Assembly: GCA_029932585.1 (NCBI GenBank)
Contig: JAOZPU010000004.1
Coordinates: 1-34,174 of the forward strand
Direction: 5' to 3'
Source of the DNA: Spirochaetia bacterium
GTDB lineage: Bacteria; Spirochaetota; Spirochaetia; B11-G9
DNA length: 34,174 nucleotides
Within the stretch, counting starts at the first letter, position 1, and each line of letters starts with the position of its first letter. Position numbers and translations under genes: made by a program. A model generated the notes under the pieces. That model saw nothing but the letters and a program-made list of their open reading frames with translations. It searched no databases and was not told where the DNA came from. This document shows positions 21,092 to 32,622 of the stretch, in pieces.

Positions 21092-21916
21092 GTGGGAATT
21101 AAGACATATAAACCAAGGACCCCAAGTCTAAGGTATAGAGCAAGTCTGACATTCGAAGAAATTACCAGAACCAGTAGTGAGAAAGCTCTTACTAGTGGGT
21201 TGTCTTTTAAGGCAGGACGTGGTGCTGGTGGTAGGATTAGTGTTAGGCGTCGTGGTGGTGGCCATAAACGAAAGTATAGGGTTATCGATTTTAAAAGAGA
21301 TAAAATTGGCGTTCCTGGTAAGGTTTCAACTATTGAGTATGATCCGAACAGGTCTGCAAATATTGCTCTTATTAACTATGTAGATGGTGATAAGAGGTAT
21401 ATTCTTGCTCCTAAGGGCTTGTCTGTTGGCAGTTCTGTTATGAGTGGCAAGGATGCTGTCCTGGAGACAGGAAATAATTTACCTTTGGAAAACATTCCTT
21501 TAGGTGTAAGAGTTCATAATATTGAACTTCAGCTTGGACGTGGTGGTCAGTTAGTAAGATCAGCAGGAACAGGTGCTTCAATAATGGCTAAAGAAGGTGA
21601 TTATGTCACTTTGAAATTGCCATCAGGTGAAGCAAGAATGGTATTTGGTAAGTGTTCTGCCACCCTCGGTGAGGTTGGTAATGAAGATCATATGAATGTT
21701 AATATCGGTAAAGCCGGTAGATCACGGTGGATGAAAAGAAGACCTAAAGTCAGAGGTGTTGTTATGAATCCTCATGATCATCCTCATGGTGGTGGTGAAG
21801 GTAAGACATCAGGTGGTCGTAATCCTGTTACACCTTGGGGTGTTCCAACTAAGGGTTATAAAACACGAAAGAAGAAAAAATCTTCTGGCAAGTTTATTGT
21901 TAAGAGACGGAAGTAG
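21092..21916 (+). CDS. rplB: 50S ribosomal protein L2 (GTG start)
   Basis: '[30 protein letters not shown]', '[26 protein letters not shown]'. Confidence 0.97.
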   Translation: MGIKTYKPRTPSLRYRASLTFEEITRTSSEKALTSGLSFKAGRGAGGRISVRRRGGGHKRKYRVIDFKRDKIGVPGKVSTIEYDPNRSANIALINYVDGDKRYILAPKGLSVGSSVMSGKDAVLETGNNLPLENIPLGVRVHNIELQLGRGGQLVRSAGTGASIMAKEGDYVTLKLPSGEARMVFGKCSATLGEVGNEDHMNVNIGKAGRSRWMKRRPKVRGVVMNPHDHPHGGGEGKTSGGRNPVTPWGVPTKGYKTRKKKKSSGKFIVKRRK

Positions 21917-21925
21917 GAGTGACAA

Positions 21926-22207
21926 GTGTCAAGGTCAATTAAAAAGGGTCCGTTTATAGAGAAAAAACTCTACAAAAGAATTGTTGAGGCAACCAAGTCC
22001 GGGGATAAGAAGATGCTTAAAACTTATTCACGAACTTCTACAATTATTCCGGAAATGGTTAGTTTTACAATTTCGGTTTATAATGGCAAATCATGGATTC
22101 CTGTTTTTATAACAGAAAACCTGGTAGGTCATAAACTTGGAGAATTTGCACCAACCAGGATGTATCGTGGTCATGCATATTCTGATAAGAAAATGAGAAA
22201 GAGATAG
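21926..22207 (+). CDS. rpsS: 30S ribosomal protein S19 (GTG start)
   Basis: '[18 protein letters not shown]', '[43 protein letters not shown]'. Confidence 0.97.
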   Translation: MSRSIKKGPFIEKKLYKRIVEATKSGDKKMLKTYSRTSTIIPEMVSFTISVYNGKSWIPVFITENLVGHKLGEFAPTRMYRGHAYSDKKMRKR

Positions 22208-22215
22208 GTGTAGAG

Positions 22216-22578
22216 ATGGAAGGAAAAAAGGGATACAGCGCAACAGCTAAATTTCTTATGATTTCACCAACTAAGGTTCGGCCTATTGCTGACAATGTTC
22301 GGATGAAACCATATACAGAAGCAATAGCAATTTTGGATAGTCTACCTCAAAAAGGATCAGATTTTTTGAAAAAAGCTATTAAATCCGCGGCTTCCAACGC
22401 CCTGTCATTGAATAAAAAACTCGATGAAGAGATGTTGTATGTCAGAGAGCTTCAGGTTAATGAAGGTCCCAGGCTTAAGAGAGTATGGGCAAGAGCTCGT
22501 GGAAAAAGAGATATTCTGCTAAAAAGAATGTGTCATATTTATGTAGTAATAGATGAAATTGCAGGTATGGGGGAGTAG
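22216..22578 (+). CDS. rplV: 50S ribosomal protein L22
   Basis: 'AKFLMISPTKVRPIADNVR', 'NEGPRLKRVWARARGKRDILLKRMCHIYVVI'. Confidence 0.95.
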   Translation: MEGKKGYSATAKFLMISPTKVRPIADNVRMKPYTEAIAILDSLPQKGSDFLKKAIKSAASNALSLNKKLDEEMLYVRELQVNEGPRLKRVWARARGKRDILLKRMCHIYVVIDEIAGMGE

Positions 22579-23283
22579 ATGGGTCAAAAAGTTAATCCTA
22601 TAGGAATGAGACTGGGTATTAATAAGACCTGGAAGTCTAAATGGTATGTTGACCCACGGGAGTATGCCGACACTCTTCATGAAGATTTAAAACTTCGTAA
22701 AGAGATGATGGAAGCTCCTGAAACTAAAGGTGCTGAGATTTCTGATATTGAAATTATTAGACAACCTCAAAGAATTACTTTGGTTGTAAAAACCTCAAGA
22801 CCTGGTATTATTATTGGGGCAAAGGGTTCTAATATTGAAAAAATTGGTGCTCGTCTTCAGAAAACTGCAAAGAAAAAAATTCAGATCAAAATTAAAGAGA
22901 TTAAACGTCCTGAAGTAGACGCTCAACTAATTGCTTTGGGTGTTGCAAGACAGTTAAAAACAAGAGGTTCTTTTCGTAGAGTTCTTAAAATGGCTGTTGC
23001 AAATGCAATGAAAGCAGGTGTTCAGGGAGTAAAGATAAGAATTAGTGGTAGACTCGGTGGTGCTGAAATGGCAAGAGCTGAGTGGAGTAAAGACGGAAGA
23101 ATCCCTTTGCATACACTTAGAGCCGGAATCGACTATGGATTTGCTGAATCCTTAACTACTTTTGGTTTAATTGGAGTAAAGGTTTGGGTCTATAATGGTG
23201 ATGTTTATAAAAATGACCGTAAGGATGATGCAGGTTTACTAGTTAAGAAGACAAGAGAACCCGCTCCATCAAGGAGGAAGTAA
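22579..23283 (+). CDS. rpsC: 30S ribosomal protein S3
   Basis: '[24 protein letters not shown]', KH domain '[16 protein letters not shown]'. Confidence 0.97.
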   Translation: MGQKVNPIGMRLGINKTWKSKWYVDPREYADTLHEDLKLRKEMMEAPETKGAEISDIEIIRQPQRITLVVKTSRPGIIIGAKGSNIEKIGARLQKTAKKKIQIKIKEIKRPEVDAQLIALGVARQLKTRGSFRRVLKMAVANAMKAGVQGVKIRISGRLGGAEMARAEWSKDGRIPLHTLRAGIDYGFAESLTTFGLIGVKVWVYNGDVYKNDRKDDAGLLVKKTREPAPSRRK

Positions 23284-23285
23284 GT

Positions 23286-23702
23286 ATGCTTAGTCCAAAA
23301 AGAACTAAATACAGAAAGCTTCAGAGGGGCAAAAGAGATGGTGTTGCCCAGAAGGGTAACAAAGTATCCTTTGGTGATTACGGCCTTATGGCTCTTGAAC
23401 CAAGATGGATAACAAACCGTCAGATTGAAGCTGCTCGTGTTGCTATGACAAGAAAAATTAAACGTGGTGGAAAAGTTTGGATAAGGATTTTCCCTCACAT
23501 GCCTTATACTAAAAAACCTGCAGAAACAAGACAGGGTAAAGGTAAGGGTAATCCTGAAGGCTGGGTTGCTGTTGTAAAAACAGGAGCAGTAATGTTTGAG
23601 ATGTCAGGAGTAGATAGTATTCTTGCAAAAGAAGCATTAACTCTTGCAGGTGCAAAATTACCTATCAAAACAAAGATAGTAGCAAGAAGGGATCTGGAGT
23701 AA
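23286..23702 (+). CDS. rplP: 50S ribosomal protein L16
   Basis: '[70 protein letters not shown]'. Confidence 0.97.
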   Translation: MLSPKRTKYRKLQRGKRDGVAQKGNKVSFGDYGLMALEPRWITNRQIEAARVAMTRKIKRGGKVWIRIFPHMPYTKKPAETRQGKGKGNPEGWVAVVKTGAVMFEMSGVDSILAKEALTLAGAKLPIKTKIVARRDLE

Positions 23703-23705
23703 ATT

Positions 23706-23906
23706 ATGAAAGATTCAATTAATGATTTAACTTATGATGAGTTGTTGACAAAAAAAGAAGATCTGAGTCGTAAATTACTTGATCTTCGAATTAACAAGGT
23801 TATGGGGCATGTTGAAAATCCTCTTCAGTTGAGGACAATGCGCAGATCCATTGCCAGGTTGAATACAATTATTCATGAATACGCTCTTAAAATCAGAAAG
23901 AACTAA
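23706..23906 (+). CDS. rpmC: 50S ribosomal protein L29
   Basis: 66-aa helical L29-like protein at the canonical rplP-rpsQ position. Confidence 0.92.
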   Translation: MKDSINDLTYDELLTKKEDLSRKLLDLRINKVMGHVENPLQLRTMRRSIARLNTIIHEYALKIRKN

Positions 23907-23936
23907 AGTAGAGCAGAGGATAAGAGAGGCTTGGAA

Positions 23937-24188
23937 ATGGATGTAAATAAAAAAACTTATACAGGGCAGGTTGTAAGTGACAAAATGGATAAAACCATTG
24001 TTATTGCTGTTACAACAAAAACTCTGCATGGTCTTTACAAGAAGTATGTTAAAAGTACTAAAAAAGTAAAAGCTCATGATGAGAAAAATGATGCTCATGT
24101 AGGTGATACCGTTAGAGTAGTTGAGTGTAGGCCTGTCAGTAAAGATAAGCACTGGCGTCTTACAGAAATTGTTGAACGGGCAAAATAG
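23937..24188 (+). CDS. rpsQ: 30S ribosomal protein S17
   Basis: '[71 protein letters not shown]'; ATG 23937. Confidence 0.96.
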   Translation: MDVNKKTYTGQVVSDKMDKTIVIAVTTKTLHGLYKKYVKSTKKVKAHDEKNDAHVGDTVRVVECRPVSKDKHWRLTEIVERAK

Positions 24189-24206
24189 TATAAAAGGAGT
24201 TGCGTT

Positions 24207-24575
24207 ATGATACAGATGCAGACATATCTGAATGTAGCAGATAATAGTGGCGCAAAAAGAGTTCAGTGCATAAAAGTTCTTGGCGGTAGCAAGCGAAATA
24301 TTGCAGGAATTGGTGATATAATTGTTGTTGCGGTAAAAGATGCTATACCAAATGCAGCAATTCGCAAAGGTGAAGTGCAAAAAGCTGTTATAGTTAGAAC
24401 TAAAAAAGAATACAGAAGACCAGATGGAACATATATTAGATTTGATGATAATGCATGTGTTATTATTGATATTAATAATAATCCAAAAGGTAAGCGTATT
24501 TTTGGGCCTGTAGCAAGAGAGTTAAGAGAAACTGGACAAATGAAGATAGTTTCCCTTGCTCCGGAAGTGCTCTAA
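24207..24575 (+). CDS. rplN: 50S ribosomal protein L14
   Basis: '[27 protein letters not shown]', '[23 protein letters not shown]'. Confidence 0.97.
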   Translation: MIQMQTYLNVADNSGAKRVQCIKVLGGSKRNIAGIGDIIVVAVKDAIPNAAIRKGEVQKAVIVRTKKEYRRPDGTYIRFDDNACVIIDINNNPKGKRIFGPVARELRETGQMKIVSLAPEVL

Positions 24576-24584
24576 GGGGTTGTC

Positions 24585-24905
24585 ATGAAAGAGAAAATGA
24601 AAACCAGGATAAGAAAAGACGATACCGTTAAGATTTTAACTGGTAAAGAAAAAGGTAAAACCGGACGTGTATTGAAGGTTGACCGGGTTGCTGGCAGAGT
24701 TATAGTCCAGGGACTGAATATGGTGAAAAAAGCAACTAAACAAAAAAGTCAGCAGGATAAGGGCGGCATTATAGAAATAGAAGCACCCTTGCATATATCC
24801 AATGTTGCAATGACTACTAAATCTGGTCAGGTAACGAAAATTGGATATAAATTTGAGAATGGTAAAAAGGTAAGATTTGCCAGGAAAAATGGAGAAGTGC
24901 TCTAA
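24585..24905 (+). CDS. rplX: 50S ribosomal protein L24
   Basis: '[44 protein letters not shown]'. Confidence 0.95.
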   Translation: MKEKMKTRIRKDDTVKILTGKEKGKTGRVLKVDRVAGRVIVQGLNMVKKATKQKSQQDKGGIIEIEAPLHISNVAMTTKSGQVTKIGYKFENGKKVRFARKNGEVL

Positions 24906-25456
24906 TGGAACAATATGTACCTAATGTAAAGAGGCTTTATAAAGAAAAAGTGGCAAAAGAGCTTTTTGAAGAATTTGGATATAAGTCAACCATGGAAATA
25001 CCAAGAATAGAGAAAGTTTCTATTAATGCTGGTGTAGGTGATGCAATATCCAATAAAAAGTTTCTTGAATCCGCTGTTAAGGAATTGGAACTTATTTCAG
25101 GTCAGCATGTTGTTAAAACTAAGGCCCGAAAATCAATCTCTAACTTTAAATTACGTGAAGGACAGGAGATTGGAGCAAAGGTTACTTTAAGAGGTAATCA
25201 AATGTGGGAGTTTTTGGACCGTTTGATGAATGTTGCTATAGCCCGTATTAAAGATTTTAGGGGAATAAACCCTAATGCTTTTGATGGACATGGTAATTTT
25301 TCAATGGGAGTTACAGAACAAATAATTTTCCCGGAGATTGATTATGATAAAATTGAAAGAATAAGCGGATTGAATGTGGCTATTGTTACAACAGCAAATA
25401 CAGATCAGGAAGCTAGAGTTCTTTTAAAGAAACTTGGTATGCCTTTTAAGAAGTAG
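24905..25456 (+). CDS. rplE: 50S ribosomal protein L5
   Basis: '[31 protein letters not shown]', '[29 protein letters not shown]'; overlaps rplX by 1 nt. Confidence 0.97.
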   Translation: MEQYVPNVKRLYKEKVAKELFEEFGYKSTMEIPRIEKVSINAGVGDAISNKKFLESAVKELELISGQHVVKTKARKSISNFKLREGQEIGAKVTLRGNQMWEFLDRLMNVAIARIKDFRGINPNAFDGHGNFSMGVTEQIIFPEIDYDKIERISGLNVAIVTTANTDQEARVLLKKLGMPFKK

Positions 25457-25467
25457 GGAGTTTAATT

Positions 25468-25653
25468 GTGGCAAAGAAATCTATGATTATAAAAGCCCAG
25501 CGGAAACCAAAGTACAGTACACGTGTTGTTAATAGGTGTAGAGTATGTGGTAGACCCAGAGGGTATATGAGAAAATTTCAGATGTGTAGGATTTGTTTCA
25601 GGAAATTAGCCAGTAACGGTTTAATTCCCGGCGTAACAAAATCCAGCTGGTAA
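25468..25653 (+). CDS. rpsZ: 30S ribosomal protein S14, zinc-binding type Z (GTG start)
   Basis: 61 aa with CRVC...CRIC zinc motif. Confidence 0.95.
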   Translation: MAKKSMIIKAQRKPKYSTRVVNRCRVCGRPRGYMRKFQMCRICFRKLASNGLIPGVTKSSW

Positions 25654-25663
25654 GGAGAACGAA

Positions 25664-26062
25664 ATGTCAGTATCAGATCCTTTAGCAGATATGCTTACAA
25701 AAATTCGTAATGCCAGTAGTGCGCGTTTCGAAAAAGTAGATGTAACTACTTCAAAGTTAAAACTTGAAGTGGTAAAGATACTTAAGAATGAAGGATATAT
25801 TAAAAACTTTAAGAAGACTACAAAGGATAATATTAATAGTATCAGAATATTTTTAAAATATGATATTGAAGAAAAACCTATTATTCATGGTCTTAAAAAG
25901 ATTTCTACTCCTGGTAGAAGATTTTATATGGGATATAAAAAGATGCCCAGGATCTATAATGGTCATGGTGTTCTTATAGTTTCAACATCAACAGGTGTTA
26001 TTACAGGCCGAAAGGCTTCAGAAAAGAAAATCGGTGGTGAACTGATTTGCTCTGTTTGGTAA
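25664..26062 (+). CDS. rpsH: 30S ribosomal protein S8
   Basis: '[23 protein letters not shown]', '[30 protein letters not shown]'. Confidence 0.96.
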   Translation: MSVSDPLADMLTKIRNASSARFEKVDVTTSKLKLEVVKILKNEGYIKNFKKTTKDNINSIRIFLKYDIEEKPIIHGLKKISTPGRRFYMGYKKMPRIYNGHGVLIVSTSTGVITGRKASEKKIGGELICSVW

Positions 26063-26074
26063 GGTGAGGTAGAT

Positions 26075-26614
26075 ATGTCAAGAATTGGTAAATTACCGGT
26101 CCAGATACCACAGGGTGTAAAGGTCGGTGCAGCTGATAATTTAATAACAGTTGAAGGACCCAAAGGGAAATTAACTCAGGATTATAAACCTGAAGTGTCT
26201 ATTGAAGTGAAAGATGATAAAGTCTTAATTGATGTAACAGTTGAGTCTAAAAAGGCAAATGCCTATCATGGATTGTATAGACAATTGATCAATAATATGG
26301 TTACTGGTGTTTCCACTGGTTTTGCAAGATCACTACTTGTAAACGGTGTAGGTTACAGAGCTGAAGTAAAGGGAGATATTCTTTTACTTAATCTTGGTTA
26401 TTCAACTCAAATTGAATATCATATTAGTAAAGATTTAACCATAACATGTGAAGGTACCAATAAAATTAATGTAGTCGGTATTGATAAACAGAAAGTTGGT
26501 CAGGCATGTGCCGAGATAAGATCCCTTCGTCCACCTGAACCTTATAAAGGCAAGGGAATAAAGTACGAAGAAGAGACACTCCGAAGAAAGATCGGAAAAT
26601 CTGGTATTAAGTAG
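26075..26614 (+). CDS. rplF: 50S ribosomal protein L6
   Basis: 'MSRIGKLPVQIPQGVKV', 'RPPEPYKGKGIKYEEETLRRKIGKSG'. Confidence 0.97.
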   Translation: MSRIGKLPVQIPQGVKVGAADNLITVEGPKGKLTQDYKPEVSIEVKDDKVLIDVTVESKKANAYHGLYRQLINNMVTGVSTGFARSLLVNGVGYRAEVKGDILLLNLGYSTQIEYHISKDLTITCEGTNKINVVGIDKQKVGQACAEIRSLRPPEPYKGKGIKYEEETLRRKIGKSGIK

Positions 26615-26622
26615 GTTCGGGT

Positions 26623-26982
26623 ATGAAAAGAGTTGTAGAAAAAGGTAAAAGAAGAATTAGACGGAAAAAACATATTCGTAAGTCCATTTCAGGTACAGCT
26701 GTCAGACCTAGAATGACTGTTTTCAGAAGTGCCAGGAACATGTATGTTCAGGTAATTGATGATAATGCGGGTCACACTCTTGTATCTGTCAGCACTCAGG
26801 AAGAGTCTTATAAAGATTTGAAGAACAATGTTGAAAATGCAGGAAAGCTTGGTGCCGCAATTGGTGAAAAGCTGAAAGCATTGAAAATTTCCACAGTTGT
26901 TTTTGATAGAAATGGATACCTCTATCACGGTATAGTGAAAGGTATTGCTGAAGGTGCCAGAAAATCCGGCATTAAGTTTTAG
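26623..26982 (+). CDS. rplR: 50S ribosomal protein L18
   Basis: '[49 protein letters not shown]', '[26 protein letters not shown]'. Confidence 0.96.
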   Translation: MKRVVEKGKRRIRRKKHIRKSISGTAVRPRMTVFRSARNMYVQVIDDNAGHTLVSVSTQEESYKDLKNNVENAGKLGAAIGEKLKALKISTVVFDRNGYLYHGIVKGIAEGARKSGIKF

Positions 26983-26990
26983 GGGGAATT

Positions 26991-27479
26991 GTGGAAAGAG
27001 ATAAAGAATTTGTTGAAAAGCTAATAAAGCTTAACAGAGTTGCCAAGGTAGTAAAGGGTGGTAGAAGGTTTTCTTTTTCTGCACTTATGGTAGTTGGTGA
27101 CCGTAACGGCCGTGTTGGTTGGGGTTTTGGAAAGGCTAATGATGTGGCTGAAGCAATCAGGAAAAGTATAGACAAAGCAAAAAAGAATCTTATTACTGTT
27201 CCTGTAAAAAACTCTACTGTACCGCATGAAATTATTGGTAATTTTAAAAGTGCAAGTGTGCTTTTGAAACCAGCTTCTCCTGGTACGGGTGTAATTGCAG
27301 GTGGTCCTGTAAGGGCTATTATGGAAGCTTGTGGAGTTCATGATATTTTAAGTAAATCCTTGGGTTCTAAAAATACTATGAATATTGTAAAAGCTACTTT
27401 TGATGGTTTTGAAAATATTTTTGATGCTAAAAAAATTGCAAAAGACAGGGGCAAAACCCTTGACGAGATGTGGGGTTAA
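26991..27479 (+). CDS. rpsE: 30S ribosomal protein S5 (GTG start)
   Basis: '[46 protein letters not shown]'. Confidence 0.97.
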   Translation: MERDKEFVEKLIKLNRVAKVVKGGRRFSFSALMVVGDRNGRVGWGFGKANDVAEAIRKSIDKAKKNLITVPVKNSTVPHEIIGNFKSASVLLKPASPGTGVIAGGPVRAIMEACGVHDILSKSLGSKNTMNIVKATFDGFENIFDAKKIAKDRGKTLDEMWG

Positions 27480-27481
27480 TG

Positions 27482-27679
27482 ATGGCTAAGAAAAAAGCTA
27501 AAAGAATTCGTATACAGCTTGTTAGAAGTGTAATAGGTCGTTTGCCTGAGCAGAGAAGAACTGTAAAAGCTTTAGGCTTAAAGAAAATGAACAGTTCTGT
27601 TGAACAGGAAATGACTCCTGTAATCATGGGTATGGTCAATGCTGTATCACATCTTGTGAAAGTAGAGGAGATCAAATAA
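27482..27679 (+). CDS. rpmD: 50S ribosomal protein L30
   Basis: '[34 protein letters not shown]'; tandem ATGs at 27479/27482, overlapping or abutting the rpsE stop. Confidence 0.94.
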   Translation: MAKKKAKRIRIQLVRSVIGRLPEQRRTVKALGLKKMNSSVEQEMTPVIMGMVNAVSHLVKVEEIK

Positions 27680-27681
27680 AC

Positions 27682-28137
27682 ATGGAACAGATAAAAGCTC
27701 CTGTAGGGGCTAATAAGAAAAAATCTATAGTAGGGCGTGGTACAGGTAGTAAGGGCCGAACTGCAGGTAGAGGTCGTGATGGGCAGAATTCGAGATCTGG
27801 TGGTGGAACACGACCTGGTTTTGAAGGTGGTCAGATGCCTCTTTATAGAAGAATTGCTCATAGGGGATTCTCAAATTATCCTTTTAAAGAGATTTATACT
27901 GTTATTAATGTTTCCAGACTTGAGGAAAAGTTTAAAGATGGAGATGTAGTTAATGACGCATCTTTACGGGAAAAGGGTCTTTTGAAAGGGAAAAAATCTC
28001 TTGTTAAAATACTTGGTAATGGTGAAATAAAAATTAAACTTGATGTTCAGGTTGAAAAAATTACTGCAGGTGCCAGAGTTAAGATAGAAAAAGCTGGTGG
28101 AAAAACAATGGTTAAAGAAGGTAGTGATGGCCAGTAA
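27682..28137 (+). CDS. rplO: 50S ribosomal protein L15
   Basis: 'GRGTGSKGRTAGRGRDGQNSRSGGGTRPGFEGGQMPLYRRIAHRGF'. Confidence 0.95.
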   Translation: MEQIKAPVGANKKKSIVGRGTGSKGRTAGRGRDGQNSRSGGGTRPGFEGGQMPLYRRIAHRGFSNYPFKEIYTVINVSRLEEKFKDGDVVNDASLREKGLLKGKKSLVKILGNGEIKIKLDVQVEKITAGARVKIEKAGGKTMVKEGSDGQ

Positions 28138-29449
28138 CGCGTTGTTTGATGTGTTTAGAGTCAAAGATCTCAGAGATAGAATATTTTTTACTATTTCTAT
28201 GCTCGTGGTTTTTAGACTTGGTGCAACTTTACCAATACCAGGAATTGATATAAATGCTTTAAAAATTTATTTCATGTCACAGCAGGGTTCCAGTAATATT
28301 GGTATAACAGAATATATTGATTTTTTTGCTGGTGGTGCATTTAAGAACTTTTCAATTTTTATGCTAGGAATTATGCCTTATATTTCTGCACAAATAATAA
28401 TGCAGTTATTATTGTTGGTTATTCCATCCTTAAAGAAATTATCAGAAGAAGATGGCGGTAGGAAAAAAATACAGCGAATAACCAGATATGCAACACTCGG
28501 AATATGTATCCTGCAGTCTTATGTAGTAACTGTTTATGCTAATTCAATTCCAAATGCCATTACAATGGGACGGTTGCAATATACAATTATTGCGATGCTT
28601 ACAGTAACTACTGGAACTGTTTTCCTAATATGGATTGGTGAACAGATAACTCAGCGTGGTGTAGGTAATGGTATCTCATTGATAATTTTCGCTGGTATTG
28701 TTGCTAGAATGCCAAATGGTTTTATTACTCTCTTTAGGATGGTAAAAACAGGAGAAATCAATACAGTACATGTTATAATTGTACTTGGTATGTTTGTAGC
28801 AGTTGTTGCTCTGGTCATATATGAGCAGCAGGGGCAACGGAAAATACCTGTTAACTATGCTAAGCGTGTTGTTGGGCGTAAAATGTATGGTGCACAAAGT
28901 ACATATATTCCATTCAAGATAAACCCTTCCGGTGTAATTCCTGTAATATTTGCATCATCTGTCCTTACTTTTCCATTACAGATAGCTGGAAGTTTAGGTC
29001 CTGAAGTTAAATGGCTGGCAAGCTTTTCATATTGGCTGCGACCTCAGGGTATGCCCTATATTATTGCTTATACACTTTTAATAATTTTCTTTGCATATTT
29101 CTATACTCAGGTTACTCTTAATCCCGTAGAGATTGCAAAGCAGATAAGAGAAAACGGTGGTTCAATACCTGGTATTCGAGTTGAAAAAATAGAAGAACAT
29201 CTTTCAAAAATATTAAATAGAATAGTTTTACCCGGGTCGATATTCCTGGCATTTATTGCAGTAATACCGACAATTGTACAGAAATTGTTCCATTTCCCTA
29301 TTGCTATAGCAATGTTGATGGGTGGTACTTCATTACTTATAATGGTTGGTGTTGATCTTGATACTATGTCTCAAATTGAGGGACATTTAAGAATGCATCA
29401 TCATGATGGAATAATGAAAAAAGGCAAGATTAGATCTCGTAATTTATAG
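28127..29449 (+). CDS. secY: Protein translocase subunit SecY
   Basis: 10-TM SecY with '[16 protein letters not shown]', '[16 protein letters not shown]', '[10 protein letters not shown]'; ATG 28127 inside the 3' end of rplO. Confidence 0.96.
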   Translation: MASNALFDVFRVKDLRDRIFFTISMLVVFRLGATLPIPGIDINALKIYFMSQQGSSNIGITEYIDFFAGGAFKNFSIFMLGIMPYISAQIIMQLLLLVIPSLKKLSEEDGGRKKIQRITRYATLGICILQSYVVTVYANSIPNAITMGRLQYTIIAMLTVTTGTVFLIWIGEQITQRGVGNGISLIIFAGIVARMPNGFITLFRMVKTGEINTVHVIIVLGMFVAVVALVIYEQQGQRKIPVNYAKRVVGRKMYGAQSTYIPFKINPSGVIPVIFASSVLTFPLQIAGSLGPEVKWLASFSYWLRPQGMPYIIAYTLLIIFFAYFYTQVTLNPVEIAKQIRENGGSIPGIRVEKIEEHLSKILNRIVLPGSIFLAFIAVIPTIVQKLFHFPIAIAMLMGGTSLLIMVGVDLDTMSQIEGHLRMHHHDGIMKKGKIRSRNL

Positions 29450-29460
29450 AGGATAAAAAT

Positions 29461-29574
29461 ATGAAAGTGAGAGTAAGTGTTAAACCTATGTGTGATAAAT
29501 GTAAGGTTATTAGAAGAAGAGGGGTTGTCAGAATTATTTGTGAGAATCCTAAACATAAGCAGAGGCAGAAGTAG
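29461..29574 (+). CDS. rpmJ: 50S ribosomal protein L36 (not in the supplied ORF track)
   Basis: [37 protein letters not shown], 37 aa with zinc ligands C-x2-C...C...H. Confidence 0.96.
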   Translation: MKVRVSVKPMCDKCKVIRRRGVVRIICENPKHKQRQK

Positions 29575-29587
29575 GAGGATCATTTAA

Positions 29588-29953
29588 ATGGCAAGAATTT
29601 CAGGAATAGACCTTCCTAATAAGGCAGTAAAAATTGCACTGACCTACATATATGGAATTGGAAGAACATCTGCTGTCGAAATTTGTAAGAAAAACAATAT
29701 AGACGCTAACATTAGAATTAACGATTTATCTAACGATGATGTTAATTTACTGCGAGCAACAATTGACAAAGATTACACAGTAGAAGGTAGACTTAGAACC
29801 CAGACAGCTTTAAACATTAAACGTTTAATGGATATTGGTTGTTACAGAGGTCTTCGTCATAGAAGAGGATTACCCGTAAGAGGACAGCGTACAAAAACTA
29901 ACGCAAGAACCAGAAAGGGTAAGAAGAAAACTGTAGCTGGAAAGAAGAAGTAG
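29588..29953 (+). CDS. rpsM: 30S ribosomal protein S13
   Basis: '[29 protein letters not shown]', '[28 protein letters not shown]'. Confidence 0.97.
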   Translation: MARISGIDLPNKAVKIALTYIYGIGRTSAVEICKKNNIDANIRINDLSNDDVNLLRATIDKDYTVEGRLRTQTALNIKRLMDIGCYRGLRHRRGLPVRGQRTKTNARTRKGKKKTVAGKKK

Positions 29954-29968
29954 GGTTGGAGGAATTAA

Positions 29969-30346
29969 GTGGCTAAAGTAAAAAAGAAAACAAAGAAGAC
30001 TGTGTATGAAGGAAAAGTTTATGTACAGGCTACTTTTAATAATACAATTGTTACTGTTACTGATTTAAATGGGAATGCAGTATCATGGGCAAGTGCAGGT
30101 GGCTTAGGTTTTCGCGGCGCAAAAAAGTCTACTCCATATGCAGCTCAGGTTACAGCAGAAACTGCAGCAAAGAAAGCGATTGATTTAGGTCTTAAAGAGG
30201 TTCACGTATTTGTAAAGGGACCTGGAGTTGGACGTGAATCTGCAATTCGTTCTCTTGGGAATCTTGGTCTTATTGTAAGAAGCATCAAAGATGTTACACC
30301 TATTCCACATAACGGTTGCAGACCTAAAAAGACAAGAAGAGTATAA
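29969..30346 (+). CDS. rpsK: 30S ribosomal protein S11 (GTG start)
   Basis: '[42 protein letters not shown]', '[18 protein letters not shown]'. Confidence 0.97.
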   Translation: MAKVKKKTKKTVYEGKVYVQATFNNTIVTVTDLNGNAVSWASAGGLGFRGAKKSTPYAAQVTAETAAKKAIDLGLKEVHVFVKGPGVGRESAIRSLGNLGLIVRSIKDVTPIPHNGCRPKKTRRV

Positions 30347-30357
30347 AGAGGTAAAAT

Positions 30358-30993
30358 ATGGCAAGATATGTAGGCCCTCAGTGTAGACTTTGTCGAACTG
30401 AGAATACAAAGCTCTTCCTTAAAGGAGAGCGATGCTATAGTGCAAAATGCCCAATAGCAAAAAAAGCAACTCCTCCTGGTAAAGGTCCAAGATTTAGAGC
30501 AAAAAAACGTTCTGATTACGGGATTCAGTTAAGGGAAAAGCAGAAATTAAAAAGAACTTTTGGAATGCTGGAGAAACAGTTTAAATTGACTTTCCAGGAA
30601 GCAGATAGATTGCTTGGAAAAACAGGTGATAATCTTATAACCTTACTGGAAAGAAGATTAGATAACACTGTTTATAGAATGAGATTTGCTTCTTCAAGAA
30701 AGCAGGCTAGACAGTTAGTTTCTCATGGACATATTCTTGTAAATGGAAAAAGAGTAACAATAGGTTCTTATCGTTTAAAAATAAATGATGAGGTTACAGT
30801 TCAATCCAAGAGCCAGAAAATGGTAGTTATCAAGGAAAGTCTTAAAGAGTACACAAAATCTGGAGTTTATCCCTGGATGGATCTCAATCCGGACGAGATG
30901 AAAGGCAAAATTAATGCATTCCCTCAAAGAAGTGAAGTAACCGATCTTCTTGATGTGAATGTGCAGTTAATCGTAGAACTTTATTCTAGATAG
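30358..30993 (+). CDS. rpsD: 30S ribosomal protein S4 (Cys-containing type)
   Basis: 'MARYVGPQCRLCRTENTKLFLKGERCYSAKCPIAKKATPPGKGP', S4 domain 'RLDNTVYRMRFASSRKQARQLVSHGHILVNGKRV'. Confidence 0.97.
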   Translation: MARYVGPQCRLCRTENTKLFLKGERCYSAKCPIAKKATPPGKGPRFRAKKRSDYGIQLREKQKLKRTFGMLEKQFKLTFQEADRLLGKTGDNLITLLERRLDNTVYRMRFASSRKQARQLVSHGHILVNGKRVTIGSYRLKINDEVTVQSKSQKMVVIKESLKEYTKSGVYPWMDLNPDEMKGKINAFPQRSEVTDLLDVNVQLIVELYSR

Positions 30994-31001
30994 GAGTTTA
31001 C

Positions 31002-32057
31002 ATGGCGCAGAAAAACCTTTTAAAGGGATTCAAGATGCCGAAAGGGATAACCTTTGAGCACAGCGAAGTAAACACCGACTATGGGAAGTTTATTGCATAC
31101 CCTTTTGAACGAGGGTATGGCACAACAATAGGCAATACCCTTAGAAGGGTTTTACTCTCATCTATTCAGGGTTATGCTGTAACGGCTGTCAAAATTACTA
31201 GTTACAATGAGGAAGGAACTCCTCATATGATATCAAGTGAATATGAATCAATAGCTGAGGTGGCAGAAGATACACCTGAAATTTTGAATCGTTTAAAACA
31301 GCTTCAGATAAAATTACCTGAAGGTGTTGATCAAATGACAATTATGGCTGAGCTTTCAGGACCAGGTGTTGTAACTTGTTCTGCTTTTGGAAATGCTGAG
31401 GGTGTAATTGTTACAAATGGTGATCTTGAAATATTAACGATGATGGAGAATGCCAAGATTGATTTTGAGATTCAGGTTGATCATGGAAGAGGATATGTTC
31501 CCTCTGAAATAAATGAAAAATATATTGAAGTAATTGGAACTATTCCAATTGATGCAGTTTTTTCACCTATAAAGCGTGTAAAGTATTCTATTGAAAATAC
31601 ACGGGTCGGGCAGCGTAATGATTACGACAAGCTGATACTTGAAATACATACTGATGGTACTATAAGCCCTGCTGATGCATTGGCAGAAGCAGCAAAAATT
31701 GCAAAAGATCACTTTACTATATTTATAAATTTTGATGAAGATGCTGTTACTGGTGATGAAGAAGTCGATGAAGAAGAGGAAAGGATTAAAGCTATCCTTG
31801 AAACACCAGTTGAAGAACTTGAGCTTTCTGTAAGATCAAGTAATTGTTTAAAAAATGCAAATATAAGATCTATTGGTGATTTAACACTAAGATCAGAAGA
31901 TGAGATTGCAAAAACAAGGAACTTTGGTAAAAAATCGTTGCTTGAAATAAAAGAAAAACTTAAAGAGTGGAACCTGAGTTTTGGAATGACTGATTATAGT
32001 GTTCTTAAAACATCAAGAAAACTCGAAATGAATGAGGAAGAAGAAAATGAATCATAG
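31002..32057 (+). CDS. rpoA: DNA-directed RNA polymerase subunit alpha
   Basis: '[30 protein letters not shown]', alpha-CTD '[26 protein letters not shown]'. Confidence 0.98.
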   Translation: MAQKNLLKGFKMPKGITFEHSEVNTDYGKFIAYPFERGYGTTIGNTLRRVLLSSIQGYAVTAVKITSYNEEGTPHMISSEYESIAEVAEDTPEILNRLKQLQIKLPEGVDQMTIMAELSGPGVVTCSAFGNAEGVIVTNGDLEILTMMENAKIDFEIQVDHGRGYVPSEINEKYIEVIGTIPIDAVFSPIKRVKYSIENTRVGQRNDYDKLILEIHTDGTISPADALAEAAKIAKDHFTIFINFDEDAVTGDEEVDEEEERIKAILETPVEELELSVRSSNCLKNANIRSIGDLTLRSEDEIAKTRNFGKKSLLEIKEKLKEWNLSFGMTDYSVLKTSRKLEMNEEEENES

Positions 32058-32598
32058 AGTAGGTTTCAATAAGCTTGGGCTTAAAGAAAGTCATAGAAAA
32101 GCTCTGCACAGAAATATGGCAACTTCTCTCTTTAGGTATGAAAGAATTACTACAACGAAGTCTAAAGCTCTTGCTGTAAAGAGAACTGTTGAGAAAATGA
32201 TTACCAGAGCAAAAGTTGATTCTGTGCATAATAGAAGACTTGTTGCCCGTGATATAAAAGATAAAGAAATCCTTGCAAAGTTATTTACAGATATCGCACC
32301 AAGAAATGAAAATCGACCTGGTGGATATACAAGAATTTTAAAATTAGGTGCCAGACAGGGTGATGCTGCATATATGGTAATTCTTGAACTTGTTGACAAA
32401 GATGGTGAATCTTCCAAGAAAGAAAAGGCACCAAAGAAAACAAGTAAAAAAGCTGATAAAACAGAAAAAAAGGTAGAAGCTGTAAAACCTGAACCAGTAA
32501 CTGAACCAAAAGAATCAGAAACTGTTAAAGAAGAGGCTCCCGTAGAAGAAGCAGTCAAAGTCGTAGAGAAAAAAGATACTGCAACCAAAACTGAATAG
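32047..32598 (+). CDS. rplQ: 50S ribosomal protein L17 with a C-terminal Lys/Glu/Pro/Ala-rich extension
   Basis: '[41 protein letters not shown]'; about 118-aa core plus about 65-aa low-complexity tail; overlaps rpoA by 11 nt. Confidence 0.95.
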   Translation: MNHRVGFNKLGLKESHRKALHRNMATSLFRYERITTTKSKALAVKRTVEKMITRAKVDSVHNRRLVARDIKDKEILAKLFTDIAPRNENRPGGYTRILKLGARQGDAAYMVILELVDKDGESSKKEKAPKKTSKKADKTEKKVEAVKPEPVTEPKESETVKEEAPVEEAVKVVEKKDTATKTE

Positions 32599-32622
32599 TT
32601 TAAATAACAATCGATTTTACAG

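Noticed and set aside
23775-24380. 201-aa minus-strand ORF spanning rpmC-rpsQ-rplN
   Set aside because: Spans three confident ribosomal protein genes in antisense; AT-rich shadow ORF without SD or family match.
27427-27861. 144-aa minus-strand ORF opposite rpsE/rpmD/rplO
   Set aside because: Antisense to three confident genes; Ser/Thr/Arg-rich composition is a codon-bias shadow.
32091-32588. 165-aa minus-strand ORF (and 32285..32509) opposite rplQ
   Set aside because: Antisense shadow of the Lys/Glu-rich rplQ tail; Ser/Phe/Thr-rich translation with no family features.
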